From contig NZ_QIBY01000015.1 of the NCBI RefSeq assembly GCF_003725335.1, positions 1 through 55,110 of the forward strand: DNA of 55,110 nt. The letters are read 5' to 3'. This document shows positions 17,163-29,009 of this stretch, one piece after another; position 1 is the first letter of the stretch, and each line of letters begins with the position of its first letter. Source of the DNA: Parvibacter caecicola (lineage in GTDB: Bacteria > Actinomycetota > Coriobacteriia > Coriobacteriales > Eggerthellaceae). A program made the translations under genes and the position numbers. A model generated the notes under the pieces. That model did not search any database. It saw nothing but the letters and a program-made list of their open reading frames with translations, and was not told where the DNA came from.

Positions 17163-18266
17163 TTAAACCATCTTCAAAATAACTGTTTCAATTTTCATAA
17201 AGGCGCTCTGGATGGGCCCTTCCAGAAAGCGCCTCGAAAAAAACGACCACACAATGCAGCAGGCCAAAAACGCATACATTGCAAAACGGCTGTCCGCAGG
17301 CACTCCGAGCCAATGAGCCACACACAGGAACACAAATAAAATCGGAATGTGCCACATATACATACTGTAGGCAATAGCTCCACTGCCGGAGAAAGCCTTA
17401 CTACTAAACAGCTTTTGAACAGGTTCCGAGTAAAAGAATAGAACCACGCATGGAAACACAATAAAGTAAAGGGTATAAGCCAGGGAGCCAGAGCCTCCAT
17501 TAGCCCATGAGGGCTTGAGCACATAGAGGAGCACATAAACGAGAACTACTCCCCCCGACACAAGCGTCAGTCTCCCCCCACACTCCTTAGACAAATACGC
17601 TGCAGGTTTATAAAGCAGGACTCCGACAAAGAAGGAAATCAGCCCCCTTGCAATGTAGCCATTGAAAAACGGAAAGGAAAGCCCGAACGACTCATTCAAA
17701 ACAGACATCACTATTCCAAACTGCATTACAACAAAAAAGCCAATCGCTGGATTCGTCTTTATTCTGCGGCAAATCCTCACAGCAAAAAAGAAGTACACGT
17801 AGCAGAGCAAAAGTACACTTATATACCAAGTGGGATTATTAACCATGAGCGATGTATTGAGCCATCGGGCAATCCCCAGCAAGCTTGATGCCACGGTCCA
17901 AACAGAAAAGGGGAATCCTCCCAGCTCGAAAACCGTCCGATAAAGCAAGTTTGTCGCCAAGTAGGCAACGCCCGCCACAAGCAACATGGGAAGAAAACGG
18001 ATGTATTTCTTCAAAAAGAATGGGGCAAAGGCCGTGCTACATTGAATGCGATCCACATAACGGAACGTCACGAAACCGGAGATTACAAAAAAGAGCTCAA
18101 CAAGATAGCCCCAGTAAAAGGAGCCATAGCACCAGTTTACCCCAAAGGCAAAAGTCGCATGCGTTTCCTGTTGAAAATGATGGAAAAGAATGACAATGAT
18201 GGCAAGGAACTTCAAGGCGTCCAGTGAGTAGACACGCCTGCTGCTAGCCTCTGCGCTATTTTTCAT
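17163..18266 (-). CDS. Acyltransferase family 3 integral membrane protein (OafA/WzyE-like)
   Basis: 367 aa with about ten membrane segments. The N-terminal signature is SLDALKFLAIIVILFHHFQQ, with the family's conserved histidines, and ELFFVISGF follows near residue 58. Such enzymes transfer acetyl or other acyl groups onto sugars of surface polysaccharides or teichoic acids at the membrane. The ATG abuts the stop of the upstream GT2 gene, so the two form an operon. In this setting it may acylate a wall-polymer sugar, possibly the amino sugar made by the RmlA-RmlB-WecE set nearby. Donor and acceptor are not visible. Confidence 0.88.
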   Translation of the reverse strand: MKNSAEASSRRVYSLDALKFLAIIVILFHHFQQETHATFAFGVNWCYGSFYWGYLVELFFVISGFVTFRYVDRIQCSTAFAPFFLKKYIRFLPMLLVAGVAYLATNLLYRTVFELGGFPFSVWTVASSLLGIARWLNTSLMVNNPTWYISVLLLCYVYFFFAVRICRRIKTNPAIGFFVVMQFGIVMSVLNESFGLSFPFFNGYIARGLISFFVGVLLYKPAAYLSKECGGRLTLVSGGVVLVYVLLYVLKPSWANGGSGSLAYTLYFIVFPCVVLFFYSEPVQKLFSSKAFSGSGAIAYSMYMWHIPILFVFLCVAHWLGVPADSRFAMYAFLACCIVWSFFSRRFLEGPIQSAFMKIETVILKMV

Positions 18267-19220
18267 TTAGTCGTTCCCTTCGCATGGCTGACGAACTTGT
18301 GGCCTATTGTCGACCACTCTCTTCAAGACATACTGCGGTGCATTGTTGATGGTCATAAAAACACGTCCCAAGTATTCCCCAATAATACCGAGAAACAATA
18401 TAATGAGACCAGAGCACGTCAGGACAGTCGCCATAAGAGACGGCCACCCGGCCTGCATCTGGGGATCCATCATGCGCATCGCAAAAATCACCACCGCAGA
18501 TGCCAGGCCCACAATGCCCAGGCTTGCGCCGAAAACCGTCGCAAGCCGAAGGGGAACCATTGAGAAATTGAGAACAGTTGACCACAGCCGAATTAAGGAC
18601 TTAAGGCTATAACCGGAAGACCCTTGCGTTCTTTCGAAATGGGTCACCTTAACATTGGCCATATTCGCAGTAGCGCGAAATAGCAGCCCCTGGATATACA
18701 CATACGGACCGCAATATCGCACGACTTCATCTCTAACATGCCTACGAAACACTACAAAATTGCTCGAGTAAATGTCTTTCGGGCGACTTGTTAAAGCTCT
18801 CATCGACCAGGTTGCAAAGCGCGAACCCAGAAGACGCCACCACGCCTCTCGCTGCTGTTCCCATTCCGCAAAAACCACGTCGTAGCCCTCTTTCATCTTG
18901 CTCAAGAGCTTGAGGCATTGTGATGGATGTGTCTGCATATCGTCGTCCATGAGCATCACAATGTCTCCGCGTGTTTCACGCAGGCCCGCCATAATGGCAT
19001 TGTGCTGACCCGAGTTCTTCGCACAATTGACCCCTACCACCTCCGCATCAGTAGCGCAGAGCCGCTCAATGGCATCAAAGGTTCCGTCAACGGAACCGTC
19101 GTTAACTAAAATGAACTCATATTCATAACCCGCCTCAACGAGTTCTTTTTTTGTGAGCTCAACCACTTCCTCAATCATGTCTTCCGAGTAATAACACGGA
19201 ATCACAACAGAAACCAACAC
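18267..19220 (-). CDS. GT2 glycosyltransferase with two C-terminal membrane helices (GtrB/CsbB/ArnC type)
   Basis: 317 aa. GT-A domain begins SVVIPCYYSEDMIEEV, has NDGSVDGT (35-50) and the MDDDMQTHP DxD-type site (~92-100), and ends with two hydrophobic helices (~230-250 and 262-290). This is the layout of polyprenyl-phosphate sugar transferases (DPM1, GtrB, CsbB, ArnC), which load a single sugar onto undecaprenyl phosphate on the cytoplasmic side. In Bacillus and Listeria the partner that moves the sugar onto lipoteichoic acid is YfhO, and a YfhO homologue lies at 26079-28913. Start GTG (or the TTG after it), with AAAGGGG upstream. Sugar specificity is inferred only. Confidence 0.9.
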   Translation of the reverse strand: MLVSVVIPCYYSEDMIEEVVELTKKELVEAGYEYEFILVNDGSVDGTFDAIERLCATDAEVVGVNCAKNSGQHNAIMAGLRETRGDIVMLMDDDMQTHPSQCLKLLSKMKEGYDVVFAEWEQQREAWWRLLGSRFATWSMRALTSRPKDIYSSNFVVFRRHVRDEVVRYCGPYVYIQGLLFRATANMANVKVTHFERTQGSSGYSLKSLIRLWSTVLNFSMVPLRLATVFGASLGIVGLASAVVIFAMRMMDPQMQAGWPSLMATVLTCSGLIILFLGIIGEYLGRVFMTINNAPQYVLKRVVDNRPQVRQPCEGND

Positions 19221-19505
19221 GAGCCTATACCCCTTTGCGCAATAGATGACTAGCGAGAAACCGGCTTTTGCAAATGTTAGTACATCACAGGCTTCAACAT
19301 CGCAATAAACTGCAAGGGATTACTTCAACGGCGCAAGTAGCAATTGCCCATAAATCGGAAAACCATATTTGAGCACCAGTTCCGCAGTCGGTAAAGCCGA
19401 TATAAGGGCCTTTTGGCTAAAGACAAAGCCCGTATACAGGGGCAATGCAGGAAGGTGCTGCTACAATTTACGGTTGCGTTTTCCGCTTCTTCAGAAAGGG
19501 GTTCC

Positions 19506-20871
19506 ATGGATTTTTCCGCTATCGACCTCACATTTGATGTCTGCATCATGTCTGCTCTCCTTCTCGTGTCACAAGTAATCCGAACGCGAGTCAAGTTCCT
19601 TCAAAACTGGTTTATTCCTTCGGCGTTACTTGCTGGGTTCTTCGGAATCATCTTGGGGAAATTCTGCCTCAACTGGATTCCACTCAGCTCTCAAGCTTCC
19701 AGCTATGCTGGCATCCTTATTGCCGTCCTCTTTGCAACGATGTATCTAGGCCGCAGGAACGAAGGCTCCTTTAAGGATATGTTTCGCAGAGTCGGAGACA
19801 CCTTCATGCTCAACGGAGCCGCAGAAATCCTTCAATACGGCGTTGCGCTCGTTTTAGGAGGCATCCTCATTGCCACCGTATTCCAAGGCGTGAATGAGTG
19901 GATCCCCATCCTCATGCCCGGCGGCTTTGTTGGCGGCCACGGAACAGCTGCCGCAATCGGTTCGGTGTTCGAAAAAGGAGGTTGGGCGGAAGGTCTTTCC
20001 GTCGCCCAGACCTTCGCCACCTTCGGACTCCTGGGGGGGTATTCTAAGCGGCATTATCTGCATCAATTACTGCGTCCGCAAAGGGTGGACAACCGAGATA
20101 CGTGAAATCAAGGACATGCCCAAGGATTTTCGAGTCGGCCTCGTACCCGAGAAAGATCGCACCCCCATGGGCGACAACACAGTAAACCCGATGGCCATTG
20201 ACCCTCTAGCATGGCATCTTGTCCTCGTTATGACTGCCGTTGGTGGTGCGTACCTGATTAACGAAGGTCTTCAGATCCTGTTTCCGCAGGTATCGGTACC
20301 GGTATACGGAATAGCGCTTGTTGTAGGCGTCATCCTCTTCGCCATTCTGAAGCTAATCAAACTCGATAGCTATGTTGATCAGAGAGTTGTGTCCCGTATC
20401 GGCAGCTGTGCTACAGATTACCTCGTTGCCTTCGGCGTCGCCACCATCAACATCAATGTGGTGCTTCAGTACTGGGCCATTATTTTGGTCTTGTGTCTTC
20501 TGGGGTTCCTCCTTGTAGCGTTCTATTTCTTCTTCTTCTCACGTCATCTTTTCTCTGATCATTGGGTAGAGCGCGGCATCTTTATCTGGGGATGGTCGAC
20601 AGGCGTTATGAGCATTGCCGTCCTCCTTCTCCGCGTTGTTGACCCGGAATTCAAAACCACAGTTCTTGAGGACTCTGGGTTTGCATGGATTTTCGTTTCC
20701 TTTATAGATGTTGCGGTGGTAACATTTGCCCCCATGCTCGTCATGCAGGGCTGGGGGATAGCCACTGGCGCCATTCTCTGCCTAATAGCTTTAGCGATGC
20801 TAGGTGCCACCGCCTTAATGTACGGATGGTGCAACAGAGCCGGCCAGAAGGTGTTCCTAAAGAGAAACTAG
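19506..20871 (+). pseudogene. gltS: GltS-family sodium:glutamate symporter split by a G7 homopolymer
   Basis: The ATG at 19506 has AGAAAGGGG upstream. Frame 1 reads GltS-like membrane protein through GGFVGGHGTAAAIGS and ATFGLLGG, then fails at 20033-20039 (seven G) and stops at 20105. The other frame continues from ILSGIICINYC with further membrane segments to 20871. Removing one G restores a single 454-residue symporter, so the break is exactly in the homopolymer. It is either a true or phase-variable frameshift or a sequencing error. The gene stands alone on the + strand between envelope operons and ends at a strong bidirectional terminator. A role in glutamate or D-glutamate uptake is inferred from family. 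Confidence 0.85.
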
Positions 20872-20908
20872 CCCCGTGCGTCGTCTACGTCATCTCATAC
20901 TTAGCACC

Positions 20909-20937
20909 AAAAAACGCCGCTTATAGCGGCGTTTTTT
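20909..20937. terminator. Bidirectional terminator between gltS and the DMT operon
   Basis: A perfect 13-bp palindrome (A6-CGCCGCT, loop TAT, AGCGGCG-T6) between convergent genes. It has T-runs in both directions and serves gltS (+) and the 21 kb operon (-). Confidence 0.92.
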
Positions 20938-20943
20938 ATGATC

Positions 20944-21288
20944 CTACATGCCCATTGAGTATATGATTATTCCCAAAACAATAAGAGACAACGCGGCAAT
21001 CTTTTTCCAGGAAAGCTTTTCCTTGAAAATAACCACCCCAAAAAATGTGATGTAAAGGTAAGCTGTCGCCTCAAGAATGGCCCCCATAGAAAGAGGCACG
21101 ACCTTATACGAGAAAATGGTCATGAGCGTCGCTCCGAAAAACATCGCATAAGCAGTGATGACCCAGGGGTTTAGGTATTCCCGCACTGCAGAGTGGTACT
21201 CTCTCGATGCCGCCTTTTTCAGGAGAACCTGGGAAACCGAGGACACAAAAACCCCGACGAGGTAGATACCAACATAGAACTCAAGCAT
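20944..21288 (-). CDS. Small DMT-superfamily membrane protein, second of a pair (EamA/ArnF-like half transporter)
   Basis: 114 aa from ATG 21288 (MLEFYVGIYLVGV), which overlaps the end of the upstream gene by 8 bp; the longer frame reaching into that gene is not needed. Four membrane helices, with the typical ALLEATAYLYITFF-like signature (GAILEATAYLYITFFGVVIFKEK) seen in half-size EamA/SMR proteins. It probably forms a heterodimer with the product of 21281-21739. Last gene of the operon starting with yfhO. Possible roles: flipping an undecaprenyl-phosphate amino sugar (as ArnE/ArnF), or transport of choline or another small amine. The first fits the operon better. Confidence 0.82.
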   Translation of the reverse strand: MLEFYVGIYLVGVFVSSVSQVLLKKAASREYHSAVREYLNPWVITAYAMFFGATLMTIFSYKVVPLSMGAILEATAYLYITFFGVVIFKEKLSWKKIAALSLIVLGIIIYSMGM

Positions 21289-21739
21289 CGGCGCCCTCCC
21301 CCCCAACATCTGGGCTCCCATGCCGACCCCGAACAAGCCACTTGTCACCATCCACAGGGTCGCTCGGCTTTTCTTCCTTTCCGTCTATCCAAGCGTAGAG
21401 CACTACGCCGACAATCACCATTACTGCCCCAATGAGGTTAAGGAATGAAATCTGTTCCCCGAAGGCGGCCCATCCCCAGAACATCCCCCACACCACGGTT
21501 ACTGCCTTGTTCGCAAATGCTAATGAAAGCGAAAGGCGCTTAAGTATCTGCTGCCACCCAATAGCGTAGATGCCGAGGATGAGCAGCATTCCGGCATAAA
21601 GGCAGACAAACGGCAAACTAAAGAAGGGCTCCTTTGATGCGCCTTTGCTGAACAAACCCGATAGGGAGTAAACAAAGAGAAGCAGATGAAGGGCAATCAG
21701 CGTTTTGGCCCTGGGGCTTTTTTTCTTAGCGAAGCTCAT
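21281..21739 (-). CDS. Small DMT-superfamily membrane protein, first of a pair (EamA/ArnE-like half transporter)
   Basis: 152 aa with four membrane helices (~12-30, 45-62, 70-95, 100-118) followed by a hydrophilic ~30-residue tail. The tail, unusual for the family, is encoded across a C7 run (21298-21304) next to the start of the second half-transporter gene. The ATG at 21739 is 6 bp after the ATP-grasp stop. The pairing of two overlapping four-helix genes is typical of heterodimeric DMT transporters such as ArnE/ArnF or EbrA/EbrB. Function is inferred from the operon, not from residues. Confidence 0.82.
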   Translation of the reverse strand: MSFAKKKSPRAKTLIALHLLLFVYSLSGLFSKGASKEPFFSLPFVCLYAGMLLILGIYAIGWQQILKRLSLSLAFANKAVTVVWGMFWGWAAFGEQISFLNLIGAVMVIVGVVLYAWIDGKEEKPSDPVDGDKWLVRGRHGSPDVGGEGADA

Positions 21740-21745
21740 TTTCTG

Positions 21746-22999
21746 CTATTTTTTCTCCAGCCGAAAAAGTAGCTCTTTACCATCGGGGTCCAGAACGGAG
21801 ACTTGGTCAATAATCTCACTGCTCAACCTGTCGACTACCTCACGGTTGGGGGCGGCAAGATAATAGCGGGCCACATAGGGTTTGGCTCCGGGGCCGTGAG
21901 TTATATTGTCACCCGGGCGATAATAGGCTTGGTAAGCCACTACGCCATCCAACCTGCTCAACTCGTCCATCTTGCCCACATCGGCAACCTCACCATCGTA
22001 TCCATGAAAGTAGAGTCCAGCTGCAATGGTGCCAAAATTCGAGTCATGCGTCGCTATACGGCTCTTCGCTCGATCAGGATCATAAACGCTATCCAGGAGA
22101 AGACTCTCGATATGAAGCCCACTTCCCAATGTCACGAGTTCATGCTCGTAGCCAAAAATCCTTCCCGCCGCTTCGCATACCGAAATGCCGCGGTTCTCAT
22201 CATAGAACGCTTGGATGCATAGCGGGCCGTCATTAAGCCCCACATAGCCAGCGATTTTGGTGGCAATTTCCTCGAATTCACCTTTCAACTTGGACGACAG
22301 GTCACTCACATAGACAACACGGGTGACTTGAGGGATATCCCCCTCTCGGAACGTCTCTTTTTCTCGGTCGGCAATACTCAGCACATGGGCCTTTTTATCG
22401 GCCACCCACGTAATGACGTTGAACTCTCTTCCGCTGTTATACTCTTCCGCCATCAAATAGTCGAAGTTCGACCGAGAAACGGATTGACCAAAGCCCTTTT
22501 GCACATCATCAATAGAACCTGCGACAAATATCCCATGAGACCCATACCCATTTACTGGCTTAATCACACAAGGAAACTCCATGTCCTCCAGGTCTTTCGC
22601 CAACGTCTCCCGATGAACTTTCCTGAATTTGGGGGAATCGATTCCCAAATCGGAAAACATCTTCTTCATTAGCGGCTTTTCCCTTAGATAAACCTCGCCT
22701 TCTGGCTTAATGTAACAGCGAAGACCGGCAGCATCGGCGATATTGGCCAGACACTCTGCCAACAAATCAGAGAAAGAAGCGATTATGCCATCAGCTTCCT
22801 CCTGCTTGCAGATATTCACAATCTCATCCGTGTGGCGTACGTCTTCGAGGTAGGCCTTGTCAGCATGAAGCTTCGCTGGCCCATCCTCGTACCCATCCAC
22901 CACAATGGTATAGTAGCCGCGGCTCTTAGCATGCTCTACCAGGTCAACGAACTCATCCATTGAACCGAGAATCACCAGTCTATGCTGCTTTTCAGCCAT
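21746..22999 (-). CDS. ATP-grasp ligase of the envelope operon
   Basis: 417 aa. N-terminal Rossmann-like preATP-grasp domain (RLVILGSMDEFVDLV), then an ATP-grasp core with FPCVIKPVNGYGSHGIF (~142-158) and a distal Mg site region around VCEAAGRIFGYEHE (~272-285). Such proteins form amide or thioester bonds from a carboxylate and an amine with ATP. Set between rmlB and the DMT pair, it could attach an amino acid to the 4-amino group of the sugar made by WecE, or make a small precursor. No known family member can be named with confidence. Start ATG with a GGAGCAAA site upstream. Confidence 0.82.
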   Translation of the reverse strand: MAEKQHRLVILGSMDEFVDLVEHAKSRGYYTIVVDGYEDGPAKLHADKAYLEDVRHTDEIVNICKQEEADGIIASFSDLLAECLANIADAAGLRCYIKPEGEVYLREKPLMKKMFSDLGIDSPKFRKVHRETLAKDLEDMEFPCVIKPVNGYGSHGIFVAGSIDDVQKGFGQSVSRSNFDYLMAEEYNSGREFNVITWVADKKAHVLSIADREKETFREGDIPQVTRVVYVSDLSSKLKGEFEEIATKIAGYVGLNDGPLCIQAFYDENRGISVCEAAGRIFGYEHELVTLGSGLHIESLLLDSVYDPDRAKSRIATHDSNFGTIAAGLYFHGYDGEVADVGKMDELSRLDGVVAYQAYYRPGDNITHGPGAKPYVARYYLAAPNREVVDRLSSEIIDQVSVLDPDGKELLFRLEKK

Positions 23000-23022
23000 T
23001 TTGCTCCTCGCTCCCCAATCGA

Positions 23023-24929
<1,907 letters not shown>

Positions 24930-24932
24930 ACT

Positions 24933-26072
24933 CTACTCACCTTCTCCAAAATAATCATACACAGCACGAACCACCGCTTCTCTGTCCTCATCCGACATCC
25001 CGTAATAAAGAGGAAGCCTTACAAGTCTCTCGTAGGTGGCAGTAGTGAAATTGTCCTCGCCATTATAGCGACCGAATCTTTGGCCAGCTGGCGCACTGTG
25101 CAAAGGCACATAATGGAAAGCAGATCCAACCCCCTTCTCTTTTAGAAAGGAAATGAAACTTGTCCTCTCCTCTAAATCCGAAAGTAACACATAATACATA
25201 TGAGCATTGTGCGAACATCCATCAGGAATGATTGGAAGTTCCAAACGCCCTTTTTCACAAAGCGAAGAAAGGGCCCCATCGTAATAATCCCAGGTTGCCA
25301 TTCGGTTAGCGAAAATCTTCTCCATTGACTGCAATTGGCCCCACAGGTAAGCAGCATTCATATCGCTGGGGAGAAAACTGGATCCTTCGTCTACCCATGT
25401 GTACTTATCCACTTGGCCCCTCAGGAAGTTAGATCGATTGGTGCCTTTTTCACGAATAACATCAGCGCGTTCCCGGAAGCGTGGATTATTGACACTAATC
25501 GCGCCTCCTTCGCCCATTGAATAATTCTTTGTCTCGTGAAAACTAAAGCACCCGATATCCCCAATTGTACCCAAATGCCTCCCCCTGTATAAACTTGAGA
25601 CCCCTTGAGCAGCATCCTCAACCACCAGCAGATCGTACTTGCCGGCAATGCGAAGTATCTCGTCCATGTCACAAGCTACGCCCGCGTAATGCACGGGAAC
25701 TACCACTTTCGTCCTTTCGGTTATTGCGGCTTCAATTGCCTCTGGGTCGATATTTTTCGTTTCCGGAAGGATGTCGACAAAAACCAAGGAGGCACCTTCC
25801 CGCAAAAAAGCCGTAGCAGTGGAAGAGAATGTATAACTCGGAAGAATCACCTCATCGCCAGGTTCAAGCTCGCACAGCATCGCAGCCATCTCCAAGGCAG
25901 TAGTGCCGCTGGTGGTAAGAAGCATCTTTTCCGAATGAAGCTTGTCCTCCAGCCACCGTTGACACATTTTTGTATAAGGTCCGTCACCGCAAATCTTGCG
26001 GTTCTTCTCAACGGCATCCCTCACGTACTCAAGCTCGGTACCAACATAGGGGGGGACATTGAAAGGAATCAT
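24933..26072 (-). CDS. wecE: dTDP-4-amino-4,6-dideoxygalactose transaminase (WecE/RffA family)
   Basis: 379 aa. It resembles E. coli WecE from the first residues (MIPFNVPPYVGTELEYV) through LTTSGTTALEMAA, VPVHYAGVACDMD, VVEDAAQG and the PLP lysine motif FSFHETKNYS, to the C-terminal LPLYYGMS region. It should transaminate dTDP-4-keto-6-deoxyglucose to dTDP-Fuc4N. No WecD-type N-acetyltransferase gene is adjacent, so the free amine may be kept or modified by another enzyme, for example the ATP-grasp protein in the same operon or the nearby acyltransferase. ATG start 6 bp after the yfhO stop. Confidence 0.93.
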   Translation of the reverse strand: MIPFNVPPYVGTELEYVRDAVEKNRKICGDGPYTKMCQRWLEDKLHSEKMLLTTSGTTALEMAAMLCELEPGDEVILPSYTFSSTATAFLREGASLVFVDILPETKNIDPEAIEAAITERTKVVVPVHYAGVACDMDEILRIAGKYDLLVVEDAAQGVSSLYRGRHLGTIGDIGCFSFHETKNYSMGEGGAISVNNPRFRERADVIREKGTNRSNFLRGQVDKYTWVDEGSSFLPSDMNAAYLWGQLQSMEKIFANRMATWDYYDGALSSLCEKGRLELPIIPDGCSHNAHMYYVLLSDLEERTSFISFLKEKGVGSAFHYVPLHSAPAGQRFGRYNGEDNFTTATYERLVRLPLYYGMSDEDREAVVRAVYDYFGEGE

Positions 26073-26078
26073 TTTAGT

Positions 26079-28913
26079 CTATCTCCTTTTGCCATACGTA
26101 CCACTCCTTCTGCGTCTTGGGCAGACGACAAGCATAGCAAACACAAGCACTCCGATTGCCGTAAGCACAACACCCAACTTGAAGCCTGGGGTCACATAAG
26201 AGAAAACAACCTCATGTGCGTCATCGTTAAGGACCATTCCCATGAACCAACCGTTTACTTTTTGGATGGGGGTTTCCACGCCATCGACATAAGCCGTCCA
26301 ACCTTGGTCATAGGGAATTGACACGAATAGATATCTCTCTCCATCCCCGTCTTTTCCAGCCGCAGCGACATCAATATCCATGCGGTTAGTCTTAAACTCA
26401 ATCGATGCATCATTCTCGACCTGAAGCTTCTTCAGGTTGTCCTCTATAGATTTCATCTCTTGGGACGCTACGAAAAAATCATTGTAGCTATAGACACCTG
26501 TCTTTTGAAAAGTGACCAGGTAAGACGTAACCGGTGTTTTCGCGAATCCCATGTTTAAAACCCAGTTTTCCCAACCACCAAATTGGATACTACCGGGCGT
26601 CAGGATAGTAAAACTTCTCTTTGCTTCCATCGACTCCGCCGTTATTTTGCTTGATGTAGCACCCGAGGAATTAATCAGATCCTCGTAACTTGAAAAATCG
26701 CCATTATCAAACCGTCTTTTTGCCGCCGCCGCGTTTTGCGCAGTCGTTGGTCGAAAAACTACACCCTCGAAGCAAACGTAATTCTCCGAATCTTTCTGGC
26801 CCTTGACATCAATTCGCATAGTAGCGCCATCTTCAAGTACAACAATCTTTCCATCATAAACGGCAAGGTCCTTTTCCTCGCTTATTTTAGGATTCTCGCT
26901 TTTCGTCTCAACCACGGGCTGCAAGTCGGATTCTTGCATACCTGCCAGAACAGCAGCCTCTGTTAAAGCCTCCTGCTTTTCTATAATATTCAGTTTCCTG
27001 TAGTCGTCTTCAGAAATTGCACTTTGGTATGTAAAAGCCAGGGGGAGCGCATATTCGGTCTCATACAAAGTGTAGTTGTCGCCAAACTTATTCGTTCCAA
27101 GATCAATGTACTCATGATACCCATATGGGGGCATCTGCGCTCCAGTCCGCGCAGCATAATACTTTGCCCCAAGAATGGCGTCTAGCGCAAAGCGATTATC
27201 TACACCCAAGAAAATATAGTTCGATCCCCCATCAGAGATTCCCATCTCCTGACGAAAATAGTCGAGATTCGAGTTATACATACTAGAAAACGCATCCATA
27301 CCTTTATATCCCACAGAGAAACCGAGGTTCCTCATTGTATGAGGAGTATGAGGCCTGTCGATACGGTAGTCCAGGTCAATCTCGCTAAGGTCATCTAAGA
27401 GGGGAATCTCTGTGGTATAGGCATTAACATCTCCCGCAATAATAAAGCCGGAGACATGATCGGCAGCCTTATGGGTGTTGCTAAATGCGGCCGGCAGGCC
27501 ACAGGACAGAATTACGAGAAGAGACAGCAGCGCAAGGGGAACGCGCTTGAGCATCGCACATCTCCCAGAGACGAACCTCTGAACAGAGGGATATGCGCAC
27601 AGCGAAGCAAGGGCAATGACATAGATGGCTAGCGCAATCTTTGCAGGAAGGTTGATCCTCCCCCAACAGCCCATTATGCACCAGAGCAAAAACGCAGCAT
27701 TCATCCCCAAAAAGATCAACCATTCTTTTTTGTTGAACCTCTTCAAAAGGGGCAAAACAACAACGAGCGCAAATGCAGCTACAAAGCAAAATGCAAATTG
27801 CCACCGATCAGTGGAATAGCCGAACCCGTTGAAAGCCGAGCCTACAAAATCACTCAGGAGGCCAAAGATGCAGAACGCCAAAGATGCGCACAGGAACCCT
27901 CTATCCCCCCTGGGAGCCCTCCTGAAGCCTGCAATGGCGGCAAGAATAGCCAAAACACCTATAGCACCAATGTGACGCGCCGCCTTCGGAACAATACCCC
28001 AAATCAGGCTCATTCCAAGAGTCTCACAATACCACTGTGAATTAAATAAAGAGACAGCCCTCTCTACTCCAATGCGGCTCAGGGAGAGGAGTCCCAGGAA
28101 GTTTGGAACAGACGCAATGCCGGCCAAAATAAATGCCAAGAGGAGAAGCGCGATGAACTTAGTTACCAACAGAAGAAAATCTCCCGCGGATCGCTCTCTC
28201 GGATAAAAGAAATAGTTTGCAAGGCAGTAGAAAAATAGGAGGATGCAGACCATATAGGACCAATAAACCGAAAAAGCAAACAGGAAGCCCATTGAAAGAA
28301 CAAGGAGAGCAGGGCTTTTCTTGGCAAAAACCTTATCTGCGCCAAGGAGAACTAATGGAAAAACAATTGCAACGCAAATAAAGTAAGGGTGGTAAAACAG
28401 ACCCAGAGAAACCACGAACCCGGAGAGGACATAACACAATGCTCCGGCAAGAACAAATCCCTTTTTCTTCCCACGACTAAAGCAGAATATCGAAAAAGTA
28501 ACCGCAGCTAAATAATAGTGGGCGAAAATGGTAATTTCATATAGGTACTCAGCATATTCACGCGGACAAAAAGCCGAAACCCAGTTCAGGGGATCAAAGA
28601 AAAAATTGGCCAAAGCAACCGGGATGTCATAGCCAAATCCTAAATCATAAGAAAACTGAGGGACAACAAACTGCCCGGAAAGCAGCGAGAAGAACACTTC
28701 CCTTATCCATTCGCCCGTATAAACGAAGAAATTGAAATAGAGCTTAACGCCGTCAACGCTCCATACAAAGGAGCGCCCCTTCAAGATAACCGGAAGAAAG
28801 ACAATCAGAAATGAGACCAGACAAGCAAGGAAAAGATAAATGAAATATTTTCTTTTCTCTGATGTCAGCCCTAGCGGCTGGGCCAGGCCATTCGTTACAG
28901 CGGTTCTTGGCAA
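26079..28913 (-). CDS. YfhO-family membrane glycosyltransferase (GT-C fold)
   Basis: 944 aa. A short N-terminus is followed by a long polytopic half (~12 helices from residue 24 to ~480), a large extracytoplasmic domain (~485-915), and a final helix (~917-935). The features FLPVILKGRSFVWSVDG and WSVDG.KLY in the first loop are typical of YfhO. In Bacillus and Listeria, YfhO takes a sugar from an undecaprenyl-phosphate carrier loaded by a CsbB-like GT2 and places it on lipoteichoic or wall teichoic acid. It starts an operon with wecE-rmlA-rmlB-ATP-grasp-DMT-DMT, so its donor sugar may be Fuc4N. Start is TTG with GAGGGT upstream; no nearby ATG fits. Confidence 0.9.
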   Translation of the reverse strand: MPRTAVTNGLAQPLGLTSEKRKYFIYLFLACLVSFLIVFLPVILKGRSFVWSVDGVKLYFNFFVYTGEWIREVFFSLLSGQFVVPQFSYDLGFGYDIPVALANFFFDPLNWVSAFCPREYAEYLYEITIFAHYYLAAVTFSIFCFSRGKKKGFVLAGALCYVLSGFVVSLGLFYHPYFICVAIVFPLVLLGADKVFAKKSPALLVLSMGFLFAFSVYWSYMVCILLFFYCLANYFFYPRERSAGDFLLLVTKFIALLLLAFILAGIASVPNFLGLLSLSRIGVERAVSLFNSQWYCETLGMSLIWGIVPKAARHIGAIGVLAILAAIAGFRRAPRGDRGFLCASLAFCIFGLLSDFVGSAFNGFGYSTDRWQFAFCFVAAFALVVVLPLLKRFNKKEWLIFLGMNAAFLLWCIMGCWGRINLPAKIALAIYVIALASLCAYPSVQRFVSGRCAMLKRVPLALLSLLVILSCGLPAAFSNTHKAADHVSGFIIAGDVNAYTTEIPLLDDLSEIDLDYRIDRPHTPHTMRNLGFSVGYKGMDAFSSMYNSNLDYFRQEMGISDGGSNYIFLGVDNRFALDAILGAKYYAARTGAQMPPYGYHEYIDLGTNKFGDNYTLYETEYALPLAFTYQSAISEDDYRKLNIIEKQEALTEAAVLAGMQESDLQPVVETKSENPKISEEKDLAVYDGKIVVLEDGATMRIDVKGQKDSENYVCFEGVVFRPTTAQNAAAAKRRFDNGDFSSYEDLINSSGATSSKITAESMEAKRSFTILTPGSIQFGGWENWVLNMGFAKTPVTSYLVTFQKTGVYSYNDFFVASQEMKSIEDNLKKLQVENDASIEFKTNRMDIDVAAAGKDGDGERYLFVSIPYDQGWTAYVDGVETPIQKVNGWFMGMVLNDDAHEVVFSYVTPGFKLGVVLTAIGVLVFAMLVVCPRRRRSGTYGKRR

Positions 28914-28956
28914 AATGCGACCCTCAATCTACACTTCCTTGTACCATTACTTCAAA

Positions 28957-28988
28957 CAACGGAGGGTCATCTGTTCAGACGGCCCTCC
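28957..28988 (-). terminator. Hairpin after the L,D-transpeptidase gene
   Basis: GGAGGGTC (28961-28968) pairs with GGCCCTCC (28981-28988) around a 12-base loop, 22 bp past the stop. On the - strand it is followed by GTTGTTTG, so termination may be incomplete and some read-through into the yfhO operon is possible. Confidence 0.55.
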
Positions 28989-29009
28989 GCCTCAACCATA
29001 TCACCCACA

